A stretch of DNA of 64,000 bases. It comes from Anaerolineales bacterium. GTDB taxonomy: Bacteria > Chloroflexota > Anaerolineae > Anaerolineales > UBA11579. The stretch lies in contig CP075526.1 of the NCBI GenBank assembly GCA_025808555.1, positions 884,712 through 948,711 on the forward strand, in the 5' to 3' direction. A program made the translations under genes and the position numbers. Position 1 is the first letter of the stretch, and every line of letters starts with the position of its first letter. Positions 15,921-24,240 of this stretch are shown piece by piece. Under the pieces are notes generated by a model, which saw only the letters and a program-made list of their open reading frames with translations, was not told where the DNA came from and made no database searches.

Positions 15921-16446
15921 CTACGAGCCAGTGCCGGCCGATATCCGCAAACTGATGCTGGATGAGCTGCAACACGACGCGAAGCAAAATTCGCTGTACA
16001 TCAATCCACTACTGAGGCCCGAGAGCGCGGTTAGGTATCTGCCGCTACTACTGACCGCGTTGGAAACCGGCACGCCCGAAAGCTTTGCTGCAGCGCTCAG
16101 CGCGGCAGATCTGTTGCAAACGGAGCAGACCTATACCCGCCAGGGCCGCGAGGTGACGGCGAAGCTGCCCGCCAACTATGCGATGACCTTGGCGGCCGGC
16201 GAATTCAATCGCTACTACATGCGCGCCGTGTGCTGCGCCGCCATCCACCAGGCCGCCCCGGCCGTGGAGATCTACCGCGCCAAGGCGGTGGCCACGCCGC
16301 GCCAGGCGGCCGATGAGCGTATCGGCCGCCGCATTGCGCCGGATGGGCTGCTGGCCGACTTGCGCCAGACCAACTTTGAGCGCCCCAGCCAATACAGGCT
16401 GGGCGCGCCCAATTCCGGGTTGAGCCTGCGCATCCCCCACAACTAA
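15913..16446 (+). CDS. hypothetical protein ending the glycan cluster
   Basis: A 177-residue soluble, Ala-rich protein that I do not recognise. A striking central segment, AAGEFNRYYMRAVCCAAI, and a C-terminal QTNFERPSQYRLGAPNSGLS stand out. There is no signal peptide or membrane helix. Start ATG 15913 overlaps the preceding stop by 8 bases (ATGTATGA), so it is translated with the glycosyltransferases even though nothing in it looks like a sugar enzyme. An intrinsic terminator follows the stop directly. Confidence 0.7.
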   Translation: MYDYEPVPADIRKLMLDELQHDAKQNSLYINPLLRPESAVRYLPLLLTALETGTPESFAAALSAADLLQTEQTYTRQGREVTAKLPANYAMTLAAGEFNRYYMRAVCCAAIHQAAPAVEIYRAKAVATPRQAADERIGRRIAPDGLLADLRQTNFERPSQYRLGAPNSGLSLRIPHN

Positions 16447-16469
16447 AAAGAGGCCTTGCGGCCTCTTTT
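16446..16469. terminator. bidirectional intrinsic terminator
   Basis: AAAAGAGGCC / GGCCTCTTTT, 10-bp stem with TTGC loop, between the convergent glycan cluster and lpdA. Confidence 0.85.
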
Positions 16470-16474
16470 GTTTC

Positions 16475-17872
16475 TTACATGTGAATGGCTTGCCCTTCGG
16501 CGGCGTGGGCCACTTCCATCAGCACTTCGCTCAGGCTGGGGTGGGCGTGCACATTGCGCGCCACCTCGGCGGCGGTCAACTCGGCCATCTGGGCGATGGT
16601 CAGCTCAGGCAGCAGCTCGGTGACCTCGGGGCCGATCATGTGGGCGCCAAGGATCTCACCGTAGCGCTCATCGGTCACCAGCTTGACCCAGCCGGAGTAG
16701 TCGCCCAGGCCGAGGGCCTTGCCATTGGCCTGGAAGTTGAAGCGGCCGACCTTCACCTGGTAGCCGGCTTCCTTGGCCTGCGCTTCGGTCAGGCCGAACG
16801 AAGCCACCTGCGGGTGGCAATAGGTAGCACGCGGCATCATGCGATAGTCCAACTTCACCGTTTCCACGCCGGCAATGTTCTCGGCGCACACAATGCCCTG
16901 CGCGGAGCCTACATGGGCCAGCATAAGCTTGGCGGTCACATCGCCCACGGCCCAGATACCGGGTACGCTGGTGGCCATACGGTCATCGATCTCGATCTCG
17001 CCGCGCTGGCCCAGTTTCACGCCAACCGCTTCGAGACCCAGGTCCTTGGTGTTGGGGCGGAAGCCGATCGCCATCAGGATCTGCTCAGCCTCGATCGTCT
17101 CCTGACCGTCCTTGCCGGATACGGTGACTTTGACGCCACCCTTGCCCTTTTCCACTTTCTCAAGCTTGGTGCCGGTCTTGACTGCGACGCCGTTCTTGCC
17201 CATCTGCTTGGCCAGCTCTTTGCTGACCTCTTCGTCTTCCAGCGGGGCGATGCGGTCGAGCATCTCCACCAGGGTCACGTCCACTCCGTAGGAGCCCCAC
17301 ACTGTGGCAAATTCCAGGCCGATGGCGCCACCTCCCACTACGACGGCGGACTTGGGCAGGGTTTCCTGCAAAATGGCTTCCCAATAGGTGAGCACCTGCT
17401 TGCCGTCCGGCTCCACACCGGGCACATTGATGGCGCTGGCACCGGTGGCAATGATGATGTCTTTGGCCTTGTGCTGCTCGGTCTCGCCGTCCTTGCTGGT
17501 GACCGAGACGGTGTCCTTGGCGGCCAGTTTGCCCGTGCCCCAGATGACATCGATCTTGTTCTTCTTCATCAGGAACTCAACGCCCTTGACCAGGCGCTCA
17601 GACACCTGGCGGCTGCGTTTGACCGCCGCGCCGTAGTCCAGCTTGAGATTGTCAAAGCTGAAGCCAAACTCCTCGCCGCGGTGGCGCAGGGTGTGGGCGA
17701 TCTCAGCATTCTTAAGCAGCGCCTTGGAAGGGATGCAGCCCACGTTGAGACACACCCCGCCGAGGAACTCGCGGTCAACGATGCCGACCTTCTTGCCCAA
17801 CTGGGCAGCGCGGATAGCGGCTACATAGCCACCCGGGCCAGCGCCGATCACTAAAACGTCATAATTTGCCAT
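16475..17872 (-). CDS. lpdA: dihydrolipoyl dehydrogenase (E3)
   Basis: A 465-residue flavoprotein that reoxidises the lipoyl arm of 2-oxoacid dehydrogenase complexes with NAD+. It shows the FAD-binding GAGPGGYVAAIRAAQLG, redox disulfide GGVCLNVGCIPSK, NAD-binding GGGAIGLEFA, second FAD motif GIWAVGDV, and C-terminal catalytic HAHPSLSE. Length is typical. Shine-Dalgarno GGAG lies upstream of ATG 17872, and the E2 gene ends 19 bases away on the same strand, so E2 and E3 form an operon. No E1 genes are in the window. Confidence 0.95.
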   Translation of the reverse strand: MANYDVLVIGAGPGGYVAAIRAAQLGKKVGIVDREFLGGVCLNVGCIPSKALLKNAEIAHTLRHRGEEFGFSFDNLKLDYGAAVKRSRQVSERLVKGVEFLMKKNKIDVIWGTGKLAAKDTVSVTSKDGETEQHKAKDIIIATGASAINVPGVEPDGKQVLTYWEAILQETLPKSAVVVGGGAIGLEFATVWGSYGVDVTLVEMLDRIAPLEDEEVSKELAKQMGKNGVAVKTGTKLEKVEKGKGGVKVTVSGKDGQETIEAEQILMAIGFRPNTKDLGLEAVGVKLGQRGEIEIDDRMATSVPGIWAVGDVTAKLMLAHVGSAQGIVCAENIAGVETVKLDYRMMPRATYCHPQVASFGLTEAQAKEAGYQVKVGRFNFQANGKALGLGDYSGWVKLVTDERYGEILGAHMIGPEVTELLPELTIAQMAELTAAEVARNVHAHPSLSEVLMEVAHAAEGQAIHM

Positions 17873-17891
17873 GCTTTACTCCAATGCGGGC

Positions 17892-19448
17892 CTAGGCCCA
17901 ATTCTCCAGTGTGAATTTGATGGTGCCGAGGAAATAATCAGCCACCGCTCCGTCAAGGATGCGATGGTCGAAGGTGAGGGTGATGTAGGCCATGGGGCGG
18001 ATGGCGATGGCGTCGTTGATGACCACGGCGCGCTTCTGAATGGCCCCGGTGCCGATGATGGCGCATTGCGGCTGATTGATGATAGGCGTGGCGAACAGCG
18101 AGCCGCTGGTGCCGTGATTGGTGAGCGTGATCGTGCCGCCCTGCACTTCATCGGTCTTGAGCTGCTTGCCGCGGGCGCGGCCCGAAAGGTCGTTGACGGC
18201 GCGGGCCATATCCAGCAGGGTCATGCTGCCGGCGTTCTTGACCACCGGCACGATCAGGCCGTCCGGCTCCAGCGCGGTGGCGACGCCAATGTTGACAGCG
18301 CTGTGCACCGCTACGCCCTCGTCGCTCCACGAAGAGTTGACGATGGGATAGGCGTTGCAGGCCGCCACAATGGCATTGACGAAATAAGCCGTGAAGGTGA
18401 GATTGACACTCTGTTGGGCAAAGGCGGCTTTGTTGGCGGCGCGGTGGCGGCTGATCGCGCTCATGTCGACTTCCATGACAGTGGTGACATGCGGCGAAGT
18501 GTGCTTGCTGCGCACCATGTGCTCGGCAATGGCGCGGCGCACCGGGTTGAGCTTCATCACCGTGCCGGGGATGGCCTCGGGGAACGCGGGTGGAAATTGC
18601 GGCTTCGCCGCGGCAGTTTGTTGCGCCGAAGGCGCGGCAAACTGCACTGGTATGTGGCCATTGGCCAACGCAGCTTCTACGTCGGCCTTGGTCACGCGGC
18701 CGCCTTCACCCGTGCCGCGGATGCGGCTAACGTCAATATTGTGCTCAGCGGCCAGCTTGCGCACCACTGGCGAGAGGAAGGTAGCCATGTTGTGCCCGTC
18801 AAACGTGGGCAGCGATACCGGGCCGCTGGCGGCAGGCGGCTGGCCGCCGGGCGCAAAGCGGGCGGTACCCGACTGGGCCGCAGCCAGCACATCTTCCTTG
18901 GTAATGCGGCCGCCGGGGCCGCTGCCCTGCACTGCCGCCAGGTTGACGCCGTGCTCGGCGGCCACTTTGGCCGCCAGGGCCGATACCGGGCCACCTGCGG
19001 TGGCCGGTGCGGGCTGGTGGGCTACAGGTGCGGGTTGTAGTTGTGGTTGTAGTGGCGCCGGGGTGGGCTTCACTACACCTTGACTTGGCACAGGCGTGGG
19101 TTGTGCAGCCGCCGGAACGGGCTGCAAGGCGGCCGGCACGGGCTGCGCCGCTGCCGGCTTGGGCGCCGCGGCCGCGGGAGCGCCGCCATCTTCCTCCGGC
19201 ACGCTTTCGCCGGGTTCGCCGATCCACACCAGGATGGCGTTCACAGGCACGACCGCGCCTTCAGCCTGCAATATCTTGAGGATCGTGCCGCTGGCGGGGC
19301 TGGGGATCTCGGTATCCACCTTATCGGTGTTGACCTCGACCAACGGGTCATATTCCTTGACCTGCTCGCCTTCTTTTTTGATCCATTTGGTGACGGTGGC
19401 GTCAGTGACGCCCTCGCCCATCTGCGGGAGGGTGACTTTCACAGCCAT
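17892..19448 (-). CDS. 2-oxoacid dehydrogenase E2 (dihydrolipoamide acyltransferase) with two E3-binding domains
   Basis: A 518-residue core enzyme. An N-terminal lipoyl domain carries the lipoylated Lys43 in NTDKVDTE. An Ala/Pro linker leads to two peripheral-subunit-binding domains (about 154-190, NLAAVQGSGPGGRITKEDV, and 224-261, DVSRIRGTGEGGRVTKADV). The C-terminal catalytic domain ends with the active-site DHRILDG. Most bacterial E2 proteins have one binding domain. The acyl group (pyruvate, 2-oxoglutarate or branched chain) cannot be assigned without E1. Start ATG 19448 has a TAGAAT ending 7 bases upstream; reading frame beyond it is not coding. Confidence 0.92.
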   Translation of the reverse strand: MAVKVTLPQMGEGVTDATVTKWIKKEGEQVKEYDPLVEVNTDKVDTEIPSPASGTILKILQAEGAVVPVNAILVWIGEPGESVPEEDGGAPAAAAPKPAAAQPVPAALQPVPAAAQPTPVPSQGVVKPTPAPLQPQLQPAPVAHQPAPATAGGPVSALAAKVAAEHGVNLAAVQGSGPGGRITKEDVLAAAQSGTARFAPGGQPPAASGPVSLPTFDGHNMATFLSPVVRKLAAEHNIDVSRIRGTGEGGRVTKADVEAALANGHIPVQFAAPSAQQTAAAKPQFPPAFPEAIPGTVMKLNPVRRAIAEHMVRSKHTSPHVTTVMEVDMSAISRHRAANKAAFAQQSVNLTFTAYFVNAIVAACNAYPIVNSSWSDEGVAVHSAVNIGVATALEPDGLIVPVVKNAGSMTLLDMARAVNDLSGRARGKQLKTDEVQGGTITLTNHGTSGSLFATPIINQPQCAIIGTGAIQKRAVVINDAIAIRPMAYITLTFDHRILDGAVADYFLGTIKFTLENWA

Positions 19449-19455
19449 AGGGTTA

Positions 19456-19461
19456 ATTCTA
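19456..19461 (-). promoter_or_regulatory. -10 box (TAGAAT) for the E2-E3 operon
   Basis: Minus-strand TAGAAT ending 7 bases before ATG 19448; leaderless spacing. Confidence 0.5.
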
Positions 19462-19510
19462 ACTGAGGAACATGGCGGCCTGCTGCACAATCGCTTGACA
19501 ACCGGACAAC

Positions 19511-19516
19511 TATAAT
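19511..19516 (+). promoter_or_regulatory. -10 box (TATAAT) for threonine aldolase
   Basis: Perfect TATAAT ending 7 bases before ATG 19524. A TTGACA at 19495-19500 is only 10 bases away, too close to be its -35. Confidence 0.55.
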
Positions 19517-19523
19517 CAGCGCC

Positions 19524-20552
19524 ATGAAGTACCAGTTCTTCAACGACTACTCCGAAGGCGCTCACCCCAAGATCCTGGAACGCCTGGCCGCCAGCAACCT
19601 GCAGCAAATGACCGGCTATGGCGAAGACGCGCTTTCGCTGCAGGCACAGACTATGATCCAGGAGGCGATCGGCAATCCGAAAGCGGCGGTGCACTTTGTC
19701 TCTGGGGGCACGCAGGCGAATTTGCTGTGCCTGGCCTCCATGCTGCGGCCATATGAATCCGTGATCGCGCCAAACAGCGGGCACATCAATGTGCACGAGG
19801 CCGGGGCGGTGGAAGCCACCGGCCACAAGATCGAGACCATCGCCAGCCAGGATGGTAAGCTGCACCCGCAGGCGCTACACCAGCTACTCGGCGCCCCGCG
19901 CGACGAGCATGTAACCAAACCCAAGGTGGTGTTCATATCACACGCCAGCGAAGTGGGCACGATCTATTCCAAAACTGAGCTGGAAGCCTTGCGAGCCTTC
20001 TGTTTGCAGCACGGCCTGTACTTGTATCTGGACGGCGCGCGCATCGGCTCGGCGCTGACCGCCAAAGACAGCGACCTGAGCCTGGCTGATATTGCCGCGC
20101 TGACCGATATGCTCTACATCGGCGGCACCAAGAACGGGGCTCTGCTGGGCGAGGCGATCATCATTACCAATCCGGCCCTGCAGCCCGAATTTCGCTGGCA
20201 CATCAAACAGCGCGGCGCGCTGCTTGCCAAGGGCCGCGTGGTCGGCGCCCAATTCCTGGAGCTGTTCGCCGACGAGTTGTATTTTGAGTTGGCCCAGCAC
20301 GCCAACCGCATGGCTGAGCAGCTGGCCGATGGGCTGCAGGAATTAGGTTTCGCTTTTCTGACGCCGCCACAGACCAACCAGATCTTCCCGATCCTGCCGG
20401 ATGAGTTGATCGCACAGTTGCAGCAAGAGTACGGCTTCTATGTGTGGGCGCCAGCGAGCGAGGGCATGTCGGCGATACGCCTGGTGACCTCATGGGCGAC
20501 CGAGGAACAGGCCGTGCAGGAATTTTTAGAGGATGCGCGCGGGTTGGCCTAG
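19524..20552 (+). CDS. low-specificity threonine aldolase
   Basis: A 342-residue PLP enzyme of fold type I that cleaves L-threonine (and allo-threonine) to glycine and acetaldehyde. Seen in the sequence: FNDYSEGAHPKILERL at the N-terminus, HFVSGGTQANLL for cofactor phosphate binding, LDGARIGSAL with the PLP-pairing Asp, and the Schiff-base Lys in YIGGTKNGAL. Length fits LtaE/GLY1 proteins. It is monocistronic, diverging from the E2 gene, and ends in a region of palindromic repeats. Confidence 0.9.
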   Translation: MKYQFFNDYSEGAHPKILERLAASNLQQMTGYGEDALSLQAQTMIQEAIGNPKAAVHFVSGGTQANLLCLASMLRPYESVIAPNSGHINVHEAGAVEATGHKIETIASQDGKLHPQALHQLLGAPRDEHVTKPKVVFISHASEVGTIYSKTELEALRAFCLQHGLYLYLDGARIGSALTAKDSDLSLADIAALTDMLYIGGTKNGALLGEAIIITNPALQPEFRWHIKQRGALLAKGRVVGAQFLELFADELYFELAQHANRMAEQLADGLQELGFAFLTPPQTNQIFPILPDELIAQLQQEYGFYVWAPASEGMSAIRLVTSWATEEQAVQEFLEDARGLA

Positions 20553-20559
20553 TAAAGGT

Positions 20560-20700
20560 GTGCATCCCGCGCGCAGCGAGGGATTCTTATTGGTATGTCT
20601 CACAAATACGCGCTGCATAGAAGATACGCTCATAAGGATCCTTCGCTGGCGCGGCTTCGGCGTCCAGATGGCTATCTCACTACCCGCTCAGGATGACACA
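20560..20700. repeat. REP-like palindromic repeats
   Basis: Two palindromic units lie after the aldolase gene. At 20560-20586 the minus strand reads a GATCCCTCG-type stem ending GGGATGCAC, matched at 35967-35992. At about 20636-20698 GGATCCTTCGCT and GCTCAGGATGACA are the two ends of a related element with a roughly 40-base middle. No gene is visible here. Confidence 0.5.
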
Positions 20701-20708
20701 GTGACCAA

Positions 20709-20737
20709 AAACAGCGCAGCCAATGGCTGCGCTGTTT
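20709..20737. terminator. bidirectional intrinsic terminator
   Basis: AAACAGCGCAGCC / GGCTGCGCTGTTT, a 13-bp perfect stem with AAT loop, just past the stop of the Fe-S protein gene and downstream of the aldolase. Confidence 0.75.
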
Positions 20738-20762
20738 GAAATCGATGTGCACTTTCTGACAA

Positions 20763-22769
20763 CTAGTCGTCTAAATTCTCGAACACGATCTCGACCACAT
20801 CGCGCACGCGCATCTGTGGTGCATCGGTCTTGGCGGCGTCCGAGAGCATGATCATGCAGTAGGGGCAGCCTACTGCCAGCGTGTCGGCGCCCACTTCCTG
20901 CGCCTGGCGAATACGCTCGCTGTTCACGCGGGTGGTGCCGTGCTCTTCTTCCTTCCACATCTGGGCGCCGCCGGCGCCGCAGCAGAAGGATTGTTTCTTG
21001 GTCTTGGCCATCTCTACAAGATCGGCGTTGACCGCGTTGAGCACATTGCGCGGCTCAATGACCACATCGTTCTGACGCCCCAGATAGCACGGGTCGTGCA
21101 TAGCGGTTTGAGTATCCGGCCCGGCTTTCACCCTCAGGCGGCCGCCGTTGATCAGCTCATCAATATAGCTGGTGTGGTGCACCACTTCGTAGTGGCCGCC
21201 AAACTGGCCGTATTCGTTCTTCAGGGTGTGCATGCAATGCGGGCAGGTGGTCAGGATGCGCTTGGGGGCAACTTCGTTGAGCATCTCCACGTTAGCGGTG
21301 GCAAGCTCATTGAACAGGAACTCATTGCCAGCACGGCGAGCCGAGTCGCCTGTGCACTGCTCGTTCTGGCCCAGCACGGCGAAGTTCACATTGGCGGCGT
21401 GCAGCACCTTGGCCAGGGCCTTGGCCGTCTCCTGGGCGCGCGGGTCAGTTGCCGGGGCACAGCCGACCCACCATAAAACCTCGGGGTCAGGGTTCTGTTC
21501 CACCGTCTGCACGTTCAGTCCCTCAGCCCACTTCATGCGCTCGGTGGGCGGCACATTCCACGGGTTCATGCTGCGTTCCATGCCGCGAAAGGCAGTCTGC
21601 CATTGGGCAGGCGCCTTGTCTTCCATCAGCACCATCGAGCGGCGGATGTCCATAATGTCGCGCATCGGGTCGTTGCCCACGGGGCAAATGTCCGTGCAGG
21701 CGCCGCAGGCCGTGCAGGCCAGCACGGCTTCTTCGGTGATGGCAAATTCGAGCAGGGTTTGGCTGCTGGCTTCGCCGGCCGCCAGGCGGCCGCCCTCTTG
21801 ATTGAGGAAATAGCGCTTGTTAATTTCCAGCGCAGCCGGGGAGAGCACTTTGCCGGTGTTGTAGGCCGGGCAGGCGTCCTGACAGCGATTGCACATGATG
21901 CAGGCATAGCCATCCAGAATTTGATGCCAGGCGAAATCTTCTACCCGCGTGGCGCCAAACTGCTCGATGGTGTTGTCGTCAAAGTTCAGCCTATCCAGCG
22001 CACCCGGGGCTGGGCGCTCAGGGCGCAGCAGAAAGTTGAGCGGCGCCATGAAGATATGGATGTGCTTGGAATACAGGAAGTACGGGAAGAAGGCCATGAT
22101 GAGGCCAATGGCGAGCCAGAAACCGACATGCTCGCCAACGGTTTGAGCGGCAGGCGACAGCCCGGCCCACAGCTGGGCCGCAGCCGAAGACAGCGGCTGC
22201 CACGGGTCGGCCCCATGCAGGGCCAGCTTGAAGCTGTTGCCCAGGAACCGGCCGCCCAGATGGAAGACGATGAACAGGCCCACGATGAGCGAGTCGCGGC
22301 GGATGCCGGCACGCGCCTTGGGGTGCAGCAGGGTGCTTTCACGCGTGGTCAGCTCGCGCGGGCGCAGCACGAAGCGGCGCGCCAGCAAGGCCAGCATGCC
22401 ACTGATGCCGGCCACGGTCAGCAGGTCGGCCAGCAGGCGATACACATTGCCGATCACGCCCTGCCCCAGGAACACAAAGTTGGGGATCAACGCCTCGAGC
22501 ACATCGCCGATATTGACCAGCAGATAGAACATGAAGGCCCACACCACCATGGCGTGCAGCACGCTCACCAGCAGGCGCTTGCGCCAGGTAGGGGTGAGCG
22601 CCACGGCTTTGACGCCAGTGGGCAGCAACCGCTTGGGGATGAGCGACCAATCCGGCTTGCCATGCCCGCGCCCGATGATGCGCACCACGCGCAAGGCCAC
22701 TTGCAGGGCGGCGTAGCCGCTGGCTGCGGCGGCAATGAAGAATATGATCTTTTCAGGGAGTGTCAGCAT
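20763..22769 (-). CDS. membrane Fe-S oxidoreductase, FadF/HdrD-like
   Basis: A 668-residue protein in three parts: an N-terminal NarI-like membrane domain with about six helices (residues 1-250), a ferredoxin domain with CIMCNRCQDACP and CTACGACTDICP (two 4Fe-4S clusters), and C-terminal cysteine-rich CCG domains (CPHCMHTL, FCCGAGGAQMW, CPYCMIML). The first CCG motif is reduced to WVGCAP. The layout matches Bacillus FadF, an ETF:menaquinone oxidoreductase in fatty-acid oxidation, and heterodisulfide reductase D. A role passing electrons from a soluble donor to the quinone pool is therefore likely. A TAGAAT ends 9 bases before ATG 22769. Confidence 0.85.
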   Translation of the reverse strand: MLTLPEKIIFFIAAAASGYAALQVALRVVRIIGRGHGKPDWSLIPKRLLPTGVKAVALTPTWRKRLLVSVLHAMVVWAFMFYLLVNIGDVLEALIPNFVFLGQGVIGNVYRLLADLLTVAGISGMLALLARRFVLRPRELTTRESTLLHPKARAGIRRDSLIVGLFIVFHLGGRFLGNSFKLALHGADPWQPLSSAAAQLWAGLSPAAQTVGEHVGFWLAIGLIMAFFPYFLYSKHIHIFMAPLNFLLRPERPAPGALDRLNFDDNTIEQFGATRVEDFAWHQILDGYACIMCNRCQDACPAYNTGKVLSPAALEINKRYFLNQEGGRLAAGEASSQTLLEFAITEEAVLACTACGACTDICPVGNDPMRDIMDIRRSMVLMEDKAPAQWQTAFRGMERSMNPWNVPPTERMKWAEGLNVQTVEQNPDPEVLWWVGCAPATDPRAQETAKALAKVLHAANVNFAVLGQNEQCTGDSARRAGNEFLFNELATANVEMLNEVAPKRILTTCPHCMHTLKNEYGQFGGHYEVVHHTSYIDELINGGRLRVKAGPDTQTAMHDPCYLGRQNDVVIEPRNVLNAVNADLVEMAKTKKQSFCCGAGGAQMWKEEEHGTTRVNSERIRQAQEVGADTLAVGCPYCMIMLSDAAKTDAPQMRVRDVVEIVFENLDD

Positions 22770-22778
22770 GAGACAAAA

Positions 22779-22784
22779 ATTCTA
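22779..22784 (-). promoter_or_regulatory. -10 box (TAGAAT) for the Fe-S protein gene
   Basis: Minus-strand TAGAAT ending 9 bases before ATG 22769. Confidence 0.45.
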
Positions 22785-22886
22785 GCATAGGAGCAAACCA
22801 GCGGTCAGCGCTGGCATGTATTCCAACTGTGCGGATTCTGCTCATCCTGAAAAGCTCGAACAGAAAGGATCATGGTGGTCATCGCC

Positions 22887-22932
22887 TTAACGGATTCCTC
22901 CTCGCGGCTACGCCGCTCGTTCGGAATGACAA
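22887..22932. repeat. REP-like palindromic element, copy 1
   Basis: An 18-base left flank (TTAACGGATTCCTCCTCG) and a 17-base right flank (CTCGTTCGGAATGACAA) enclose a hairpin core CGGC-TAC-GCCG. The same flanks with a different core occur at 35881-35924. Confidence 0.75.
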
Positions 22933-22957
22933 CGGTGCAATGGAGTCATCGCATATA

Positions 22958-22987
22958 AAAAGGCCAGGCAAAATTGCCTGGCCTTTT
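22958..22987. terminator. intrinsic terminator
   Basis: AAAAGGCCAGGCA / TGCCTGGCCTTTT, 13-bp perfect stem with AAAT loop, immediately after the L,D-transpeptidase stop (minus strand). Confidence 0.85.
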
Positions 22988-22995
22988 ATTCACGA

Positions 22996-24195
22996 CTATG
23001 CCCCACCCTCGCTGTATTGGAACTCTTCGTCGGTCGGGGTGCGGCCAGACGGGTCATGCACATACACCCAATCGCCCACATTGGCCCATTCATAGACCCA
23101 GCGGGCATCGCCAATCGCCAGGTTCACGCAACCGTGCGAGCCTTGATAGCCGAAGAACTGCTTCTGGCGCCAGTAGGCGCCGTGGATCGCACGCGCCTGG
23201 TCGTAATACATCGTCCAAGGCACATCCGCCAGGTAGTAATAGCCACCCGTGCCACCGGAGAAATCTCCGCTCATGGCCGTGGTGTCGTGCTTCTCGTAAA
23301 TCTGGAACAAGCCTGGCCGCGTCCACAAATTATCCAGGCCGGTGGCGATCAGTGTGGCGAAGACAAGCTGGTTGTTCTCATAGACCGACAGGGACTGCTG
23401 CTCCAGGTTGATCTCGATCCAGCGTCCACCCTCCACCCCCTCGGGCGCTTCTGTCATCGGGTGCACCAAGCGCATCTGCAACGAATTCAGCCACTGGTCC
23501 GGCCCCACCAGATACCACTGCAGATCGGCAACCTGTTGGATATCGAAGACTTCGATGACGCTGTAAGCCGCCAGGGTGCCAGGCGAACGCGGCGCCTGCA
23601 GGCTGGGGCTGCTGTACGTGGGGAACGGTGCCATTTCGCCAGCGGAGTGCTCCAGCACCCAGCCGAACGGCCGCGCGGGAGTGGTGTCAAACAACATGCC
23701 CATACCAAAGCGGCGCACTTCCACCGGGGAGAGATCGCTGCGTTTCATCCAACCCAGGTTGGTCAGGTAATAGCTGGTGCCGTCCACCTGCTGGAAGCCG
23801 GTATAGGTCACGTAATGGGGGCTTGTACCGAATTTGATGTAGGAGCGCGGGTTGGTGTACGCCACCGCATCTTCCAGCGTGGCAAACACCGGGCGCTGGA
23901 TGATGCCGGTGCTGTCAGAGGTATTGACGATGGCGTAGCTGATCGGCAGTTCGGCCATGGCCGGGTCGATCAGCTGCGCGTCCAGCGGGCGAAGTGGCAG
24001 GGACATGCCGATCTCAGACAGACGCTGGAAGTAACCGTACGAGCCCAGCGGCTGGCAGTCAGTCGCCGTGCCGAAGGCGGGCGGCAGGCACAGCGGGTCA
24101 CCGGCCGCCGGCGTGGGCGCCGGGGCGGCCAGGGCCGGGGTGGGAACAGTGGTCAGAACGAAAGCGAGCAGGAGGGCGGCGTGCAGTGTGCGCAT
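22996..24195 (-). CDS. secreted L,D-transpeptidase (YkuD domain)
   Basis: A 399-residue exported protein. The signal peptide is about residues 1-23 (LLLAFVLTTVPTPALAAPA). The C-terminal YkuD domain has the catalytic motif HGAYW...YQGSHGCVNL, with the nucleophile Cys in SHGC. Family members make 3-3 crosslinks in peptidoglycan or attach proteins to it. The long middle region, with SH3-like strands (VIEVFDIQQVADLQWYLV), probably helps wall binding. Start ATG 24195 has a TATAAT ending 9 bases upstream. Confidence 0.9.
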   Translation of the reverse strand: MRTLHAALLLAFVLTTVPTPALAAPAPTPAAGDPLCLPPAFGTATDCQPLGSYGYFQRLSEIGMSLPLRPLDAQLIDPAMAELPISYAIVNTSDSTGIIQRPVFATLEDAVAYTNPRSYIKFGTSPHYVTYTGFQQVDGTSYYLTNLGWMKRSDLSPVEVRRFGMGMLFDTTPARPFGWVLEHSAGEMAPFPTYSSPSLQAPRSPGTLAAYSVIEVFDIQQVADLQWYLVGPDQWLNSLQMRLVHPMTEAPEGVEGGRWIEINLEQQSLSVYENNQLVFATLIATGLDNLWTRPGLFQIYEKHDTTAMSGDFSGGTGGYYYLADVPWTMYYDQARAIHGAYWRQKQFFGYQGSHGCVNLAIGDARWVYEWANVGDWVYVHDPSGRTPTDEEFQYSEGGA

Positions 24196-24204
24196 ATGAT
24201 CAAA

Positions 24205-24210
24205 ATTATA
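24205..24210 (-). promoter_or_regulatory. -10 box (TATAAT) for the L,D-transpeptidase gene
   Basis: Perfect minus-strand TATAAT ending 9 bases before ATG 24195. Confidence 0.55.
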
Positions 24211-24240
24211 GCGGCGGCGGCTTTTGGCTGGCTTAAGGGA

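Noticed and set aside
16481-17854. 457-residue open frame antisense to lpdA
   Set aside because: Mirrors lpdA almost exactly; composition (His/Gly/Leu-rich) is typical of reverse-strand shadows.
19495-19516. TTGACA plus TATAAT as a full promoter for threonine aldolase
   Set aside because: The boxes are only 10 bases apart, too close for sigma-70; only the -10 box is kept.
20533-20739. 68-codon open frame after threonine aldolase
   Set aside because: Covers REP-like repeats and a terminator hairpin; not coding.
21603-22790. 395-residue open frame antisense to the Fe-S oxidoreductase
   Set aside because: Opposite a gene with intact Fe-S motifs; no recognisable domain.
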